Positions 9,601 to 18,318 of a stretch of 64,000 nt of DNA are shown here, piece by piece. The stretch is taken from assembly GCA_963665395.2 (NCBI GenBank), contig OY762251.1, forward strand, positions 868,001 to 932,000. Reading direction: 5' to 3'. Position 1 is the stretch's first letter. Every line of letters starts with the position of its first letter. The position numbers and the translations under genes were made by a program. The notes below the pieces were generated by a model that saw only the letters and a list, made by a program, of their open reading frames with translations, was not told the origin of the DNA and did no database searches. The DNA is from Bin87 sp963665395 (GTDB taxonomy: Bacteria; Chloroflexota; Dehalococcoidia; Lucifugimonadales; UBA3495).

Positions 9601-10119
9601 TCAGCGACGCTGAGCCTCCCCCGCGGGGCTGGCGACCCGGGGTTTGGACGAAACCCACCGTCCGAACCCTCCCTCGTAACCGATGTTGAACAGCAGCGCG
9701 ATACAGTTCGGCGCCAGCGCCGCGCCCAGGACGATGTACGTTCTTGGCTTGAGAAAGTATCCGCACACCCCCACGCAGTTGGCGTCCTCGATCTCGGAGA
9801 TCCAGTCTCCGACCTGGAAACCCGCCCAGCCGCCGCCGGCGCTCAATACCGACAAGACCAGGCCCACGGCCAGCAAAATCGTCCAATGGGGGATGGCGTC
9901 GATCCTCAGCATCATCGCCCCCGCCCCAATCCCGGCGCCGATCCCGGCGCCGATCATCAGCAGGGTGAGCAGGGTGTTCAGGCCGGACACTCCGAAGAAT
10001 ACCGCCATGGCCGATGCAATCGCCATCCCGATAACCCCCAGCACTCCCGCCAGCGGCAACCCGAACAGCGTCCGCAACGCAACCGAGATTCCAGGCTTGC
10101 GCAACACCATATTGATCAA
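9601..10119 (-). CDS. Small four-helix membrane protein inside the importer operon, unknown
   Basis: 172 residues that I do not recognise. It has an N-terminal helix (LPLAGVLGVIGMAIASAMAVF), a glycine/alanine helix (LLTLLMIGAGIGAGIGAGAM), a third (WTILLAVGLVLSVLSAGGGW) and a fourth hydrophobic stretch (TYIVLGAALAPNCIALLFNI). A DANCVGVCGYF segment between helices three and four contains two cysteines. It sits between the substrate-binding protein and permease genes, on the same strand, with gaps of 30 and 47 bp, so it is very likely cotranscribed. A role as an accessory subunit of the importer is inference from position only. Confidence 0.7.
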   Translation of the reverse strand: MINMVLRKPGISVALRTLFGLPLAGVLGVIGMAIASAMAVFFGVSGLNTLLTLLMIGAGIGAGIGAGAMMLRIDAIPHWTILLAVGLVLSVLSAGGGWAGFQVGDWISEIEDANCVGVCGYFLKPRTYIVLGAALAPNCIALLFNIGYEGGFGRWVSSKPRVASPAGEAQRR

Positions 10120-10149
10120 CGTCGCCGGCTCAACCCGCTTGCCTCGAGG

Positions 10150-12099
10150 CTAACCTCGGGGTCGAATGTACTCGTAGCCGTTGATATTCCGCAGGTCGCG
10201 GTAGCGCACGCCCTCAACCCACGGCTGGATATTGGGACCCACCGGCCACAAAGCATCGAAGTTGTACAGGCCGACGCCGGTGATGGCGTTCTCAAACATG
10301 AAGGTAGCGATCTCGATGGCCAGTTCCCGACGCTTTTCGGTATTCACTTCGCCCATGTGCTGGGCCACTTTCTCGTCAAGCCAGGGATGCTCGACGCCCC
10401 GGTTCCAGACGGCCTGATGATCTCGCTTGGACAGCATACCGGAAAAGCCCTGTCCCGGCTCCAGCCGGATGCCGCCGGCGTGGCAGGTGGAGCCCTGGTA
10501 GTTGCGGGCAATCAGGCTGGGACGCAGCGTGGCGTAGGGCAGCACCTGGAACTTCACGTCCACGCCGATGTCGCCCCACATGGTGGCGATAGCTTCACAC
10601 GCTTCCACTTCCACCGGGGCGCCGCGGCGGGCCGGGGTCAGGGTGATGCTGAACCCGTCCGGGTAGCCGGCCTCGGAGATCAACTGCTTGGCTTTCTCCG
10701 GGTTGAATTCCCAGCGCAGTTCCTGGGGCAGCCAGCTGTCTTCGTAGCGACCGAAGTCCCACAGCACCGCCGGGTAACCGTAGCCCTGGAGCAGGGTATC
10801 TACAATGCCCTGCCGGTCAATGGCGATGGACAGCGCGGTGCGCACCTTGGCGGCGTTTATCCACTCTTGGGAAGTGATGTCGGGGTTGGATGACACCCAG
10901 GGCAGTTCGGGATCGTAGCCCGGCTGCTGGTCATCGGTTCCGATGCCGACGTAGTACTGGCCGTAGAAGGTCAGGGCCGCCTCGCCGCCGCCGGGGATGC
11001 GCATGATTTCCGCGCCTTCCACCTCTTCGATGAGAGAGAGGGAGTCAAAGGCGACGATGGTGGTATCCAAGTTGCCGGTCTGGAACCCCGCGAGACGGGA
11101 AGACTCCTCGGGAATCTCGCGGAAGATCATCTCGGCGAAGTGGGGGGTCTTGCGCCAGTGGTCTGCCACGGCCTCCATGCGCCAGAACTCGCCGGTGCGG
11201 TAGTCCGCCAAGTCCCAGGAGCCGGTGCCGGCAATCTTGTCGTTGGCTTCTTCGGCGCCCAGTTCGTCGTGCTGTTTCTTGCTGACGATCCAGGTTCCGC
11301 CGCCGCCGGCGCTGGTGAGGATCTCGTTGACCGGAACCTCCGACCAGGGTTCGCCGGTATTGACCTCAACGGTGTAATCGTCAATGGCCTTGGCGTGCCC
11401 CTCCGGGTTCTCCCAGATACCGCGCATATTGGAGGCCCGGGGGTGCTTGGAACCCTCGGCTCCAAAGGCGCGCATACTCCAGATGATGTCCTCGGCGGTC
11501 ATCTCGCCATATCCCTTGTGGAACATGACGCCCTCGTGCAGGCGGAACGTCCAGGTGGAACCGTCCTCAGACACTTCCCACTCTCTGGCCAGCATACCCA
11601 CGGGCCTGAGCTCGCTGGAAACCGTCAACAGTGATTCGCCGATGGGCGCGGTTTGCAGGAGGAAAATCTGCGGGTTGCCGGTCAGGGCGGGGTGACCCAT
11701 GAACGGGCCCAGCTCTTTTTGCCCGACGTTGAGGGTCCCCTCGGGTTTCTCCATAACCTCCGGCATGGCCGCCTCGGGAGTGGGGGCAGCGGTGGCAATG
11801 GGTACTCTAGTAGGGTCTCCCGGTTTGGGGGTAGCTTGCGCCCGCGGGGCCGCCGGTTGTTGGCCGGACGGCTGTTGTCCGGAGGCTTGCTGCTGGCTGG
11901 CCGGTTGCTGGGCGGGGGGCTGCTGTTGCGCGGCCGCCGGCTGTCCGGACGACTGTTGTGCGGCCGCCGGTTGCGATTGCTCGGTTGTCGGCGCCTCCGT
12001 GGGGGACGCGCCGCCGCAGGCAACCACCAGCGCCAACAGCAATGGCAGCGCCAGCAGGCTGATAGTGGTGGGAATTCCGGGAAAACGCGGCATGTTCAC
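10150..12099 (-). CDS. ABC transporter substrate-binding lipoprotein, SBP family 5 (copy 1)
   Basis: 649 residues. The signal peptide ends in a lipobox LVVAC with the lipidated Cys at 28. A Gln/Ala/Pro-rich linker of roughly 70 residues follows, and then the family 5 (peptide/nickel-binding) fold. Typical family 5 signatures include WTFRLHEGVMFHKGYGEMTAEDIIWSMR, DRQGIVDTLLQGYGYPA and FNPEKAKQLISEAGYPDGF. It is anchored outside the membrane and delivers ligand to the permease pair. It is a tandem paralogue of the next gene upstream; both end in an INGYEYIRPR motif. Confidence 0.92.
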   Translation of the reverse strand: MNMPRFPGIPTTISLLALPLLLALVVACGGASPTEAPTTEQSQPAAAQQSSGQPAAAQQQPPAQQPASQQQASGQQPSGQQPAAPRAQATPKPGDPTRVPIATAAPTPEAAMPEVMEKPEGTLNVGQKELGPFMGHPALTGNPQIFLLQTAPIGESLLTVSSELRPVGMLAREWEVSEDGSTWTFRLHEGVMFHKGYGEMTAEDIIWSMRAFGAEGSKHPRASNMRGIWENPEGHAKAIDDYTVEVNTGEPWSEVPVNEILTSAGGGGTWIVSKKQHDELGAEEANDKIAGTGSWDLADYRTGEFWRMEAVADHWRKTPHFAEMIFREIPEESSRLAGFQTGNLDTTIVAFDSLSLIEEVEGAEIMRIPGGGEAALTFYGQYYVGIGTDDQQPGYDPELPWVSSNPDITSQEWINAAKVRTALSIAIDRQGIVDTLLQGYGYPAVLWDFGRYEDSWLPQELRWEFNPEKAKQLISEAGYPDGFSITLTPARRGAPVEVEACEAIATMWGDIGVDVKFQVLPYATLRPSLIARNYQGSTCHAGGIRLEPGQGFSGMLSKRDHQAVWNRGVEHPWLDEKVAQHMGEVNTEKRRELAIEIATFMFENAITGVGLYNFDALWPVGPNIQPWVEGVRYRDLRNINGYEYIRPRG

Positions 12100-12135
12100 C
12101 TCAAGTTTGTTGATGGATTTTGGATACCGTTACCG

Positions 12136-14049
12136 TCACTGACGAGGGCGGATGTACTCGTAACCATTGATCTGGCGGACATCGGTGGTGCGGACGTATT
12201 CGGTCCAAGGCTCGATGCGAGGGCCGACGGGCCAGATGGCGTCAATGGTGTAGTAATTGATGTCGGTCAGCACGTGGTCGAACAGCCACTGTCCAATTTC
12301 CCGTTCCAAAGCTTCGCGCTCCGCCGGGTCAACGGCCTGCTGGGCCGCTATCATCCTGTCCTCAGACCACTGGTGCTCCAGGCCGCGGTTGAAGGGGTTG
12401 GCGCTGATGTAGCTGCCGTATCCGGTGGAGGGCGTCGGCGGCGGTGTGCCGGCGTGGCAGGTGGCGCCCTGGTAGGTGCGTCCCACCAGTTGGGGCCGCA
12501 GCGTGGTGTAGGGCACGCGCTGGAAGTCCACTTCCAACCCGATGTCGTGCCACATCTGGGCAATGGCCTCGCAGCCCTCGACCTCGGCCGGCGCGCCGCG
12601 CAGCGACGGCGTCAGCGTGATGCTGAACCCGTCCGGGTAGCCGGCTTCCGCCAGCAGATCTTTGGCGCGTTCCGGGTTGAACTCCCAATCGCGGCCGTCC
12701 AGGTAATGCTCGAAGCCGGAGTAGTTTCTCATGGAAGTCTTGATATGGCCGTGGCCCGACAAAATGGTGTCAACCAGCCCCTGACGGTCGATGGCGGTAA
12801 TCAGGGCCAGGCGAACCTTGCGGGCCGGCTCCCATTCCGGAGAGGTGAAATCGTCGGTGGGGGAAACCCAGGGCAGTTCGGGGTCGTAGCCCGGCCGGGT
12901 TTCCACGCCCTCAATGGGATACCAGTTGCCATAGATGCGCAGTCCCATCTCGATGGCGTTGGGCACCTTCATCAGCTGCGCGCCTTCCACATTCAGGACG
13001 GCGGGGATGGTGTCGAAAGCCATCAGGAAGGTGTCCAGTTTTCCGGTCTGGAAACCGGCCAGGCGGGAGGCTTCTTCGGGGATTTCCCACATGATGAACT
13101 CGGCGAAGGCCGGAGTGTGGCGCCAGTGGTCTTCCACGGCCGCCATCTTCCAGAACTCGCCGGTGCGGTGGTCAACGATTTCCCAGGGGCCGGTGGCCGC
13201 CATCTGTGAACTGGCGGCTTCCACGCCCAACTCGTCGGTCTGCTTCTTGCTGGCGATGAAGGTGGAGCCGCCGCCCGGGGTCATAAACCACTGACGGGCG
13301 ATGACTTCTACAAATGGCTCGCCGGTGTGAACCTTGAAGGTATAGTCGTCGATGATTTCGGAACCGGCGCGCTCTTCCCAGAAATTGGCCAGCTGTCCGG
13401 CGCGGGGGTGCTTGCTCAATCCCCATTGGCGCATGGACCAGACCACGTCTTCCGAAGTCATCTCACCGTATCCCTTGTGGAACTGAACGCCTTCGTTCAG
13501 CTCGAAGGTCCAGGTGAGGAAGTCCTCGGAGACTTCCCACGACTTGGCCAGCAAGCCGCTGACTTCGCGGTTGATGTCCTTTTGGATCAGCCCTTCGCCG
13601 ATGGGAGCGGTGCCATGGACGAAAATCTGCGGGTTGCCCAAGTTGCTGGGGTGCAGGAAGAAGGGGCCGGTTTCCTTCAGGCCCGTGTTCAGGGTGCCCA
13701 TGGGTTTCGCGGCCATGGCGGCGTCCCCGGAAGCGGACTGGGGTACGGCAGTCGGCACGGCCCCGGCGGAAGCCGTTTGGCCGGAAGTCTGACCCGAGGT
13801 CTGGCCGGAACCCGAACCCGCCTGGGCGGGCGCCGACAGGGCGGGCGCCGACTGGACGGCAGCCGACGGCTCCGTGGGTGCGGGTTGCGCCGGCGCCGAC
13901 TGCTGAGCGGCTGGCTGTTGGGCGGCGGCAGGCTGCTGGGCCGGCGTTTCCGTTTCACCGGCCGTGCCGCACGCGATGATTGGGGCTAAAAGCAAGGTAG
14001 CGATCACCAAGGGAACCGAGCTTTGGCGACTGATCTTGAACCAACTCAT
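12136..14049 (-). CDS. ABC transporter substrate-binding lipoprotein, SBP family 5 (copy 2)
   Basis: 637 residues from the ATG at 14049, chosen over an ATG 21 nt upstream because AGGAGG lies about 8 nt before it. The lipobox APIIAC puts the lipidated Cys at 27. A long Ala/Pro/Gln/Ser-rich linker precedes the binding domain, which contains WTFELNEGVQFHKGYGEMTSEDVVWSMR and FNPERAKDLLAEAGYPDGF. It is the first gene of the importer operon. Close similarity to the following gene along its length shows a tandem duplication, and two binding proteins sharing one permease would widen ligand range (inference). Confidence 0.92.
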   Translation of the reverse strand: MSWFKISRQSSVPLVIATLLLAPIIACGTAGETETPAQQPAAAQQPAAQQSAPAQPAPTEPSAAVQSAPALSAPAQAGSGSGQTSGQTSGQTASAGAVPTAVPQSASGDAAMAAKPMGTLNTGLKETGPFFLHPSNLGNPQIFVHGTAPIGEGLIQKDINREVSGLLAKSWEVSEDFLTWTFELNEGVQFHKGYGEMTSEDVVWSMRQWGLSKHPRAGQLANFWEERAGSEIIDDYTFKVHTGEPFVEVIARQWFMTPGGGSTFIASKKQTDELGVEAASSQMAATGPWEIVDHRTGEFWKMAAVEDHWRHTPAFAEFIMWEIPEEASRLAGFQTGKLDTFLMAFDTIPAVLNVEGAQLMKVPNAIEMGLRIYGNWYPIEGVETRPGYDPELPWVSPTDDFTSPEWEPARKVRLALITAIDRQGLVDTILSGHGHIKTSMRNYSGFEHYLDGRDWEFNPERAKDLLAEAGYPDGFSITLTPSLRGAPAEVEGCEAIAQMWHDIGLEVDFQRVPYTTLRPQLVGRTYQGATCHAGTPPPTPSTGYGSYISANPFNRGLEHQWSEDRMIAAQQAVDPAEREALEREIGQWLFDHVLTDINYYTIDAIWPVGPRIEPWTEYVRTTDVRQINGYEYIRPRQ

Positions 14050-14184
14050 CGGACCACCTCCTGGCTGCATTGCGTTGGGAAGGAACTGCTAGTAGCGCCT
14101 GACACTTGACGTACCGTAACCGACTGAACCGTTCTGATTCCGCTGGAAATATCTCGCCAACGCCGACGTGTAAGTCGGTGGCGT

Positions 14185-14213
14185 AGTCTATCCAACGGTT
14201 TCAGCCATGTCAA
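14185..14213 (-). promoter_or_regulatory. Sigma70-type promoter of the importer operon
   Basis: On the minus strand a perfect -35 TTGACA (plus 14208-14213) is followed after exactly 17 nt by TAGACT (plus 14185-14190). The predicted start is near 14178, giving a leader of about 130 nt before the first binding-protein gene. The remainder of the 14050-14404 gap holds no gene that I can support. Confidence 0.65.
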
Positions 14214-14220
14214 TATATGC

Positions 14221-14239
14221 AATAATAATTATCATTCTC
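14221..14239. promoter_or_regulatory. Fur-family-like operator beside the importer promoter
   Basis: Read on the minus strand the 19 nt GAGAATGATAATTATTATT match 16 of 19 positions of the classical E. coli Fur box GATAATGATAATCATTATC. It lies 7 nt upstream of the -35 element. It is within a longer AT-rich inverted repeat with arms CAATAATA (14220-14227) and TATTATTG (14243-14250). No fur gene is in the window, and a related metal regulator is possible. Confidence 0.4.
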
Positions 14240-14404
14240 TGCTATTATTGCCGTGGGCGATGCTTACTATGCGTGTCGAGGCGACAGCGCCATCGGGGCA
14301 TGGGGCGCTACAGGCTTCGGCGGCCGTGCGCGATGGCGGGGAAAGACCCACCCGAATCGGACAATGGCTACTCGCCTTGGAGAGTGCGGAGCAGACGCGC
14401 CGGG

Positions 14405-14953
14405 TCAGTAAGTCAGCGCGTCCGCCGTGCCTTCGGGCAGTTCTACGTCCAGAGCCTGCAGGGTGTGGGCCAGGCCGTGGTAGTAAGCGACGACCACCAG
14501 CAGGTCAACGATACCGGCGTCGCCGATGATGCCGCGGAGGGCTTCAAAGCTGGCATCGGAGACGCGGTGCTGGCGCAAGAGCTCGATGACGAAACCGGAC
14601 ACGGCGGCGTCATCACCGGACAGCCCGTTGGGCGCGCGGTACTCGTGGATGGCAGAGATCTCCGCATCACCCAGGCCGGCGTTGCGAGCGGCCGGCTGGT
14701 TGACGGTCCAGACGTAGCGCCCACAGGCTTCACGCGCCGCCGTCAGCACGGCGACGGCCTTGACGCGCGATGGCAGCGGCGTCTCAAAGCGGACGTAGCC
14801 GCCCAGGTGGGCGAAGTTGCTCGCGGCCTGGGGGTTGTTGAGAATGGCGGCGTAGTTGCGCTGCACGCCGCCGCGGGAGGATTCGATCTCGTCCCAAACC
14901 GCCTGTCCGGCGGCGTCCATGCTGTCTCTGGTGGCGAAGGGTACGCGGGCCAT
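14405..14953 (-). CDS. Carboxymuconolactone decarboxylase / AhpD-like protein
   Basis: 182 residues, all-helical CMD fold. The core reads LPSRVKAVAVLTAAREACGRYVWTVNQPAA..AGLGDAEISAI, where redox-active relatives would have CxxC-(x)3-H; only one Cys is present, so peroxidase activity is unlikely. The C-terminal VDLLVVVAYYHGLAHTLQALDVELP is the conserved second helix pair. The ATG at 14953 begins MARVPFATRD, a common start for this group. It resembles in family, but not in detail, the truncated gene at the left edge. Substrate unknown. Confidence 0.8.
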   Translation of the reverse strand: MARVPFATRDSMDAAGQAVWDEIESSRGGVQRNYAAILNNPQAASNFAHLGGYVRFETPLPSRVKAVAVLTAAREACGRYVWTVNQPAARNAGLGDAEISAIHEYRAPNGLSGDDAAVSGFVIELLRQHRVSDASFEALRGIIGDAGIVDLLVVVAYYHGLAHTLQALDVELPEGTADALTY

Positions 14954-14992
14954 GATGTTGTCACCTCGTTACGTGGCAGTGGTTCTTAACGG

Positions 14993-15364
14993 CTAACCGA
15001 CGACGTTAGATACTATGAGGGCAACCGCCAGCGCTCCGAAAATGCCGATTACCGTATAAAGCATACGAGGTATGCTCGACGCCACTTGATCGATGCGGGT
15101 CTCCAACCTGTCCATGCGGGTCTCCAGCCTGTCGAACCGGGCATTGACTTCACGCCGATGCTCTCGCTGGTCTTCTTCAATCTTGTCGAACCGGGCGTTG
15201 ATTTCTCGGCGGTGTTGCCGTTGCTCTTCACGATATTCCCGTTGTTCCTCAATGAAACGGGTCATCGTGGCTTCCAGCGCGGCAATTCGGGATTCAATAC
15301 CTGCCAAGCGCAGTTCGTCAATTGTTGTTACGGATGTTACCTCCGTTGTTGCCGGTGTGGTCAT
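14993..15364 (-). CDS. Coiled-coil, C-terminally membrane-anchored protein
   Basis: 123 residues. Residues about 15-95 are a charged coiled coil built on a repeated unit (REEQRQHRREINARFDKIEEDQREHRREVNARFDRLETRMDRLETRID). It is followed by a single C-terminal helix MLYTVIGIFGALAVALIVSNVV. That layout suggests a tail-anchored protein with its coiled coil in the cytoplasm. The duplicated REINARFDKIEE/REVNARFDRLET units point to internal repeat expansion. Similar proteins are widespread in filamentous and mobile-element-rich bacteria, without known function. Confidence 0.65.
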   Translation of the reverse strand: MTTPATTEVTSVTTIDELRLAGIESRIAALEATMTRFIEEQREYREEQRQHRREINARFDKIEEDQREHRREVNARFDRLETRMDRLETRIDQVASSIPRMLYTVIGIFGALAVALIVSNVVG

Positions 15365-15437
15365 GATTTGCCCCTTTTATGATGCTGGCGACGATTGGAC
15401 ACCGCCGCCAGTAGTAAGTATGCCTTGGTCAGGGAGC

Positions 15438-17702
15438 CTAGCCGCCGTTCTTTTCCCAGAGTTCTTCCAGGATGGCGCCGGGGGACATGGGCAGGTTGTC
15501 CATGCGGACGCCGATGGCGTCGTGGATGGCGTTGGCGATGGCGGCCATGGGCGGGACGATGGGCACTTCGCCGACGCCGCGCACGCCGTAGGGATGGCCG
15601 GGGTTGGCCTTTTCCACGATGACGGTGTCGATCATGGGCAGGTCCAGGCTGGTGGGCATCCGATAGTCCAGGAAGCTGGAGTTGACCATGTCGCCGGAGT
15701 CGTTCATGTAATATTCTTCGTTGAGCGCCCAGCCGATGCCCTGGACGGCGCCGCCCTGCATCTGACCTTCCACATAGCTGGGGTGAATAGCCTTGCCGGC
15801 GTCCTGAACGACGGTGTAGCGCAGCACGTCCACTTTGCCAGTGTCCGGGTCAACCTCCACGTCCACCAGGTGGGTGCCGAAGGCTCCGCCTTCACCGCCG
15901 GGGCTGACGCTGACCTGGGCGGAAATTGGCCCGCCGGTTCGCGCCAGTTGCGAGGCGAGTTCCTTGAAGGACATCTGAAGGTCCTCATCGGAGTTGTGCT
16001 GGAAGATGCCGTCGGACAGATCGATCTCGTCGGCGTCTTTCTCCCAGATTTGGCCGGCGCGGTCGATCATCTTGCGCTTGATTTCCTGCGCGCATTCGTA
16101 AGCGGCCCATCCGGTCGCGAAGGTGGTGCGGCTGCCGCCGGTCAGGAAGGTGTAACCAACCGAGTCGGTGTCGGCGACGCTGGGTCGCACGTCTTCGGCC
16201 GGGATCCCGAGCACCTCGGCGGCCTGCATGGCGATGGATGCGCGGGAGCCGCCGATGTCCGTCGATCCTTCCACCAGGCCGATGGTGCCGTCGGCGTTAA
16301 CGCTGATGCTCGCGCTGGAGGCCAAACCGATGTTCATCCAGTACCCGCTGGCTATGCCGCGACCGCGGTTGGGGCCGGACAGCTCGGACTTATAGTGGTC
16401 GGTGTCCCTGGCGGCCTCAAGGGTCTCGACGTTGCCGATCACGCGGAACTGGGGACCATCGACCCGACGACTGCCTTCCTTGCTGGCGTTCTTCAGGCGA
16501 AACTCCAGCGGGTCCATGCCGCACTTGGCAGCCAGCTCGTCCACGACCTGCTCGCCTCCGAAAGCGGAGATTGGGGCGCCGGGGGCGCGGTAGGCGAAGG
16601 ATCGGGGCTTGTTGGTGACCACGTCGTATCCCTCAACCCGTTGGTTGGCCAGGTCGTAGGGCGCGAACACGCACTGGGCTCCAGCGGTAACCGGTGAAGA
16701 GCCGGGGAAAGCGCCGGCTTCGTAAATGAGGACCGCGTCGGCTGCCACCAGAGTCCCGTCCTGCTTGGCGCCCATCTTGATCTTGACATACGCGCCGGCG
16801 GTCGGGCCGGTGGCCTCGAAAGTCTCGGTGCGGGACATCTGCATCTTGACGGGACGGCCGGACTTCTTTGAAAGCAACGCGGCAAGGGGCTCCAGGTAGA
16901 TCGGAATCTTGCCGCCAAACCCGCCGCCGATCTCCATGGGGACGACCTTGATCTGGGATACGGGCAGTTCCAGTACGCCGGCCATGGCGTCGCGGGCTAC
17001 GAATGCCCCCTGGGTGCTGGTCCACACGGTCAGGTTTCCGTCGGCATTCCAGAATGCGGAAGCGTTCTGGGGTTCGATGTATCCCTGGTGAACCGTGCGG
17101 GTGTTAAATTCGCGTTCAATGACGAAATCGGCTTCCTCGAACGCCTTTTCCACATCACCCTGCTCGTACACAAAGCGGTTGGAGACGTTGCTGTGCTTGT
17201 CGGTCTCCTCGCCAAGTTCGGTGGTGGTAAGATCTTCGTGGATCAGCTCGGCGTCGTCCTTCATGGCATCCAGCACGTTGGTGCTGGGGCGCAGGACCTC
17301 GTAGTCCACTTTGATGAGCGCCACGGCTTCCTCGGCCACGTGCGCCGAGTCGGCGGCCACGGCGGCGATAGGGTGGCCCCGGAACAGGGCCTTGGCGCCG
17401 GCCATGATGTTGTCGCTGGCGGCGCGGGCCGACAGGGGCGGGTTGTCCTTGGCGGCGATGGGCAGGTCGGCGCCGGTCACCACGGCGCGGACGCCGGGCA
17501 CGGCCTCGGCCGCCGAAGTGTCGATGGACTTGATGCGGGCGTGAGCATGGGGGCTCCTCAGCACTTTGCCGAAAAGCAGCCCGCTCATGTCAAAGTCGGC
17601 GCCGTATTTCGCGCGCCCGGTAACCTTGTCGGCCCCATCGTGGCGGATGGGCCGCGTACCCACGACCTGGTAGTTGGTGTTGGAGAGCACGATGTTAGTC
17701 AT
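15438..17702 (-). CDS. Xanthine dehydrogenase/CoxL-family molybdenum hydroxylase large subunit
   Basis: 754 residues. The a/b-hammerhead N-terminal domain contains the sequence from VGTRPIRHDGADKVTG to PHAHARI, followed by molybdopterin-binding signatures: GGGFGGK at 259-265, EGSTDIGGSRASIAMQAAEVLG, GGSRTTFATG, and the C-terminal GVRGVGE whose Glu (about 712) is the conserved active-site base. These enzymes hydroxylate heterocycles or aldehydes, or oxidise CO, using a molybdenum cofactor. The loop residues do not let me name the substrate. The FAD and 2Fe-2S subunits that normally accompany it are not adjacent. CoxD- and CoxE-like maturation candidates lie 34-40 kb away. Confidence 0.9.
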   Translation of the reverse strand: MTNIVLSNTNYQVVGTRPIRHDGADKVTGRAKYGADFDMSGLLFGKVLRSPHAHARIKSIDTSAAEAVPGVRAVVTGADLPIAAKDNPPLSARAASDNIMAGAKALFRGHPIAAVAADSAHVAEEAVALIKVDYEVLRPSTNVLDAMKDDAELIHEDLTTTELGEETDKHSNVSNRFVYEQGDVEKAFEEADFVIEREFNTRTVHQGYIEPQNASAFWNADGNLTVWTSTQGAFVARDAMAGVLELPVSQIKVVPMEIGGGFGGKIPIYLEPLAALLSKKSGRPVKMQMSRTETFEATGPTAGAYVKIKMGAKQDGTLVAADAVLIYEAGAFPGSSPVTAGAQCVFAPYDLANQRVEGYDVVTNKPRSFAYRAPGAPISAFGGEQVVDELAAKCGMDPLEFRLKNASKEGSRRVDGPQFRVIGNVETLEAARDTDHYKSELSGPNRGRGIASGYWMNIGLASSASISVNADGTIGLVEGSTDIGGSRASIAMQAAEVLGIPAEDVRPSVADTDSVGYTFLTGGSRTTFATGWAAYECAQEIKRKMIDRAGQIWEKDADEIDLSDGIFQHNSDEDLQMSFKELASQLARTGGPISAQVSVSPGGEGGAFGTHLVDVEVDPDTGKVDVLRYTVVQDAGKAIHPSYVEGQMQGGAVQGIGWALNEEYYMNDSGDMVNSSFLDYRMPTSLDLPMIDTVIVEKANPGHPYGVRGVGEVPIVPPMAAIANAIHDAIGVRMDNLPMSPGAILEELWEKNGG

Positions 17703-17775
17703 AGATTGCCTCTCTACAGGTAATGCTTGCGGGCGATTTTAGCACAGCGGCGGCGCGCGCCCCAACCTGGCTTGG

Positions 17776-17781
17776 TATAAT
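17776..17781 (+). promoter_or_regulatory. Consensus -10 box, leaderless start of the 17790 gene
   Basis: TATAAT is separated by only 8 nt from the ATG at 17790, so the transcript would start at the start codon. The -35 region is GC-rich and not recognisable. The 87-bp gap also serves the divergent molybdenum hydroxylase gene. Confidence 0.45.
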
Positions 17782-17789
17782 CGCCGACC

Positions 17790-18230
17790 ATGTTCGACTC
17801 CATGCTGACCGCCATCGTTGAGTATCTCCAAAAACGCACGGCTTTCCCGGGGTGGGCGGTGGAGTTTTCGGTTTTCTTAGCGACGTTCACGTTGTTAAGA
17901 TTCGCCGCCGCTGTATGGAATGGTACAATGCTGGAAGGGGAGTCCCTGTGGGTCGTGGTTTGGGCGGCTTACGATAACTCGCGGGCCTACGCGGAAGATT
18001 CCGTAATCCCGGCGGCGATTTCCACTATCCTCACGGAGGTAATCATTATGGTTCTTGCCCGGAAACGTATGCGCATCGAGCGTGAAGAGGGCCTTGAAAA
18101 AGGCCGTGAAGAAGGACGGGCTGAGATAAGAGCCGAGCTTGAGCCTGTCATTACAGAGCTGCGAGAACGCATCCGGCTGCTGGAAAACGGCGGCGCGGAC
18201 GCAGAACCGGCGACGGATTCGACGGCATAG
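17790..18230 (+). CDS. Membrane-associated protein with C-terminal coiled coil, unknown
   Basis: 146 residues. Two hydrophobic stretches lie near the N-terminus (FSVFLATFTLLRFAAAVW and a weaker VVVWAAYDNS region), with a third at SVIPAAISTILTEVIIMVLA. A highly charged helical tail follows, RKRMRIEREEGLEKGREEGRAEIRAELEPVITELRERIRLLEN, which should form a coiled coil. It converges with the FtsX-like gene downstream. No family recognised. The -10 box 8 nt upstream argues that the ATG at 17790 is genuine. Confidence 0.6.
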   Translation: MFDSMLTAIVEYLQKRTAFPGWAVEFSVFLATFTLLRFAAAVWNGTMLEGESLWVVVWAAYDNSRAYAEDSVIPAAISTILTEVIIMVLARKRMRIEREEGLEKGREEGRAEIRAELEPVITELRERIRLLENGGADAEPATDSTA

Positions 18231-18318
18231 TTCACGCCAACGGCAGGGGCGGCTGCCAGAGTTTTCCCGTATCGCTCACCGTGATTGATCCTGCCCGTTT
18301 GACCCATTAGTGGCTTGG

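Noticed and set aside
11653..13209. Plus-strand open frame (518 codons) across both substrate-binding protein genes
   Set aside because: It spans the reverse of two recognisable lipoprotein genes and their gap; its GRRL-type repeats are the reverse of the Gln/Pro/Ala linkers.
14221..14250. DtxR/MntR operator for the regulator encoded at 58977
   Set aside because: The site lacks the TTAGGTTAGCCTAACC-type core expected for DtxR and fits a Fur-type box better; linkage to that regulator is unsupported.
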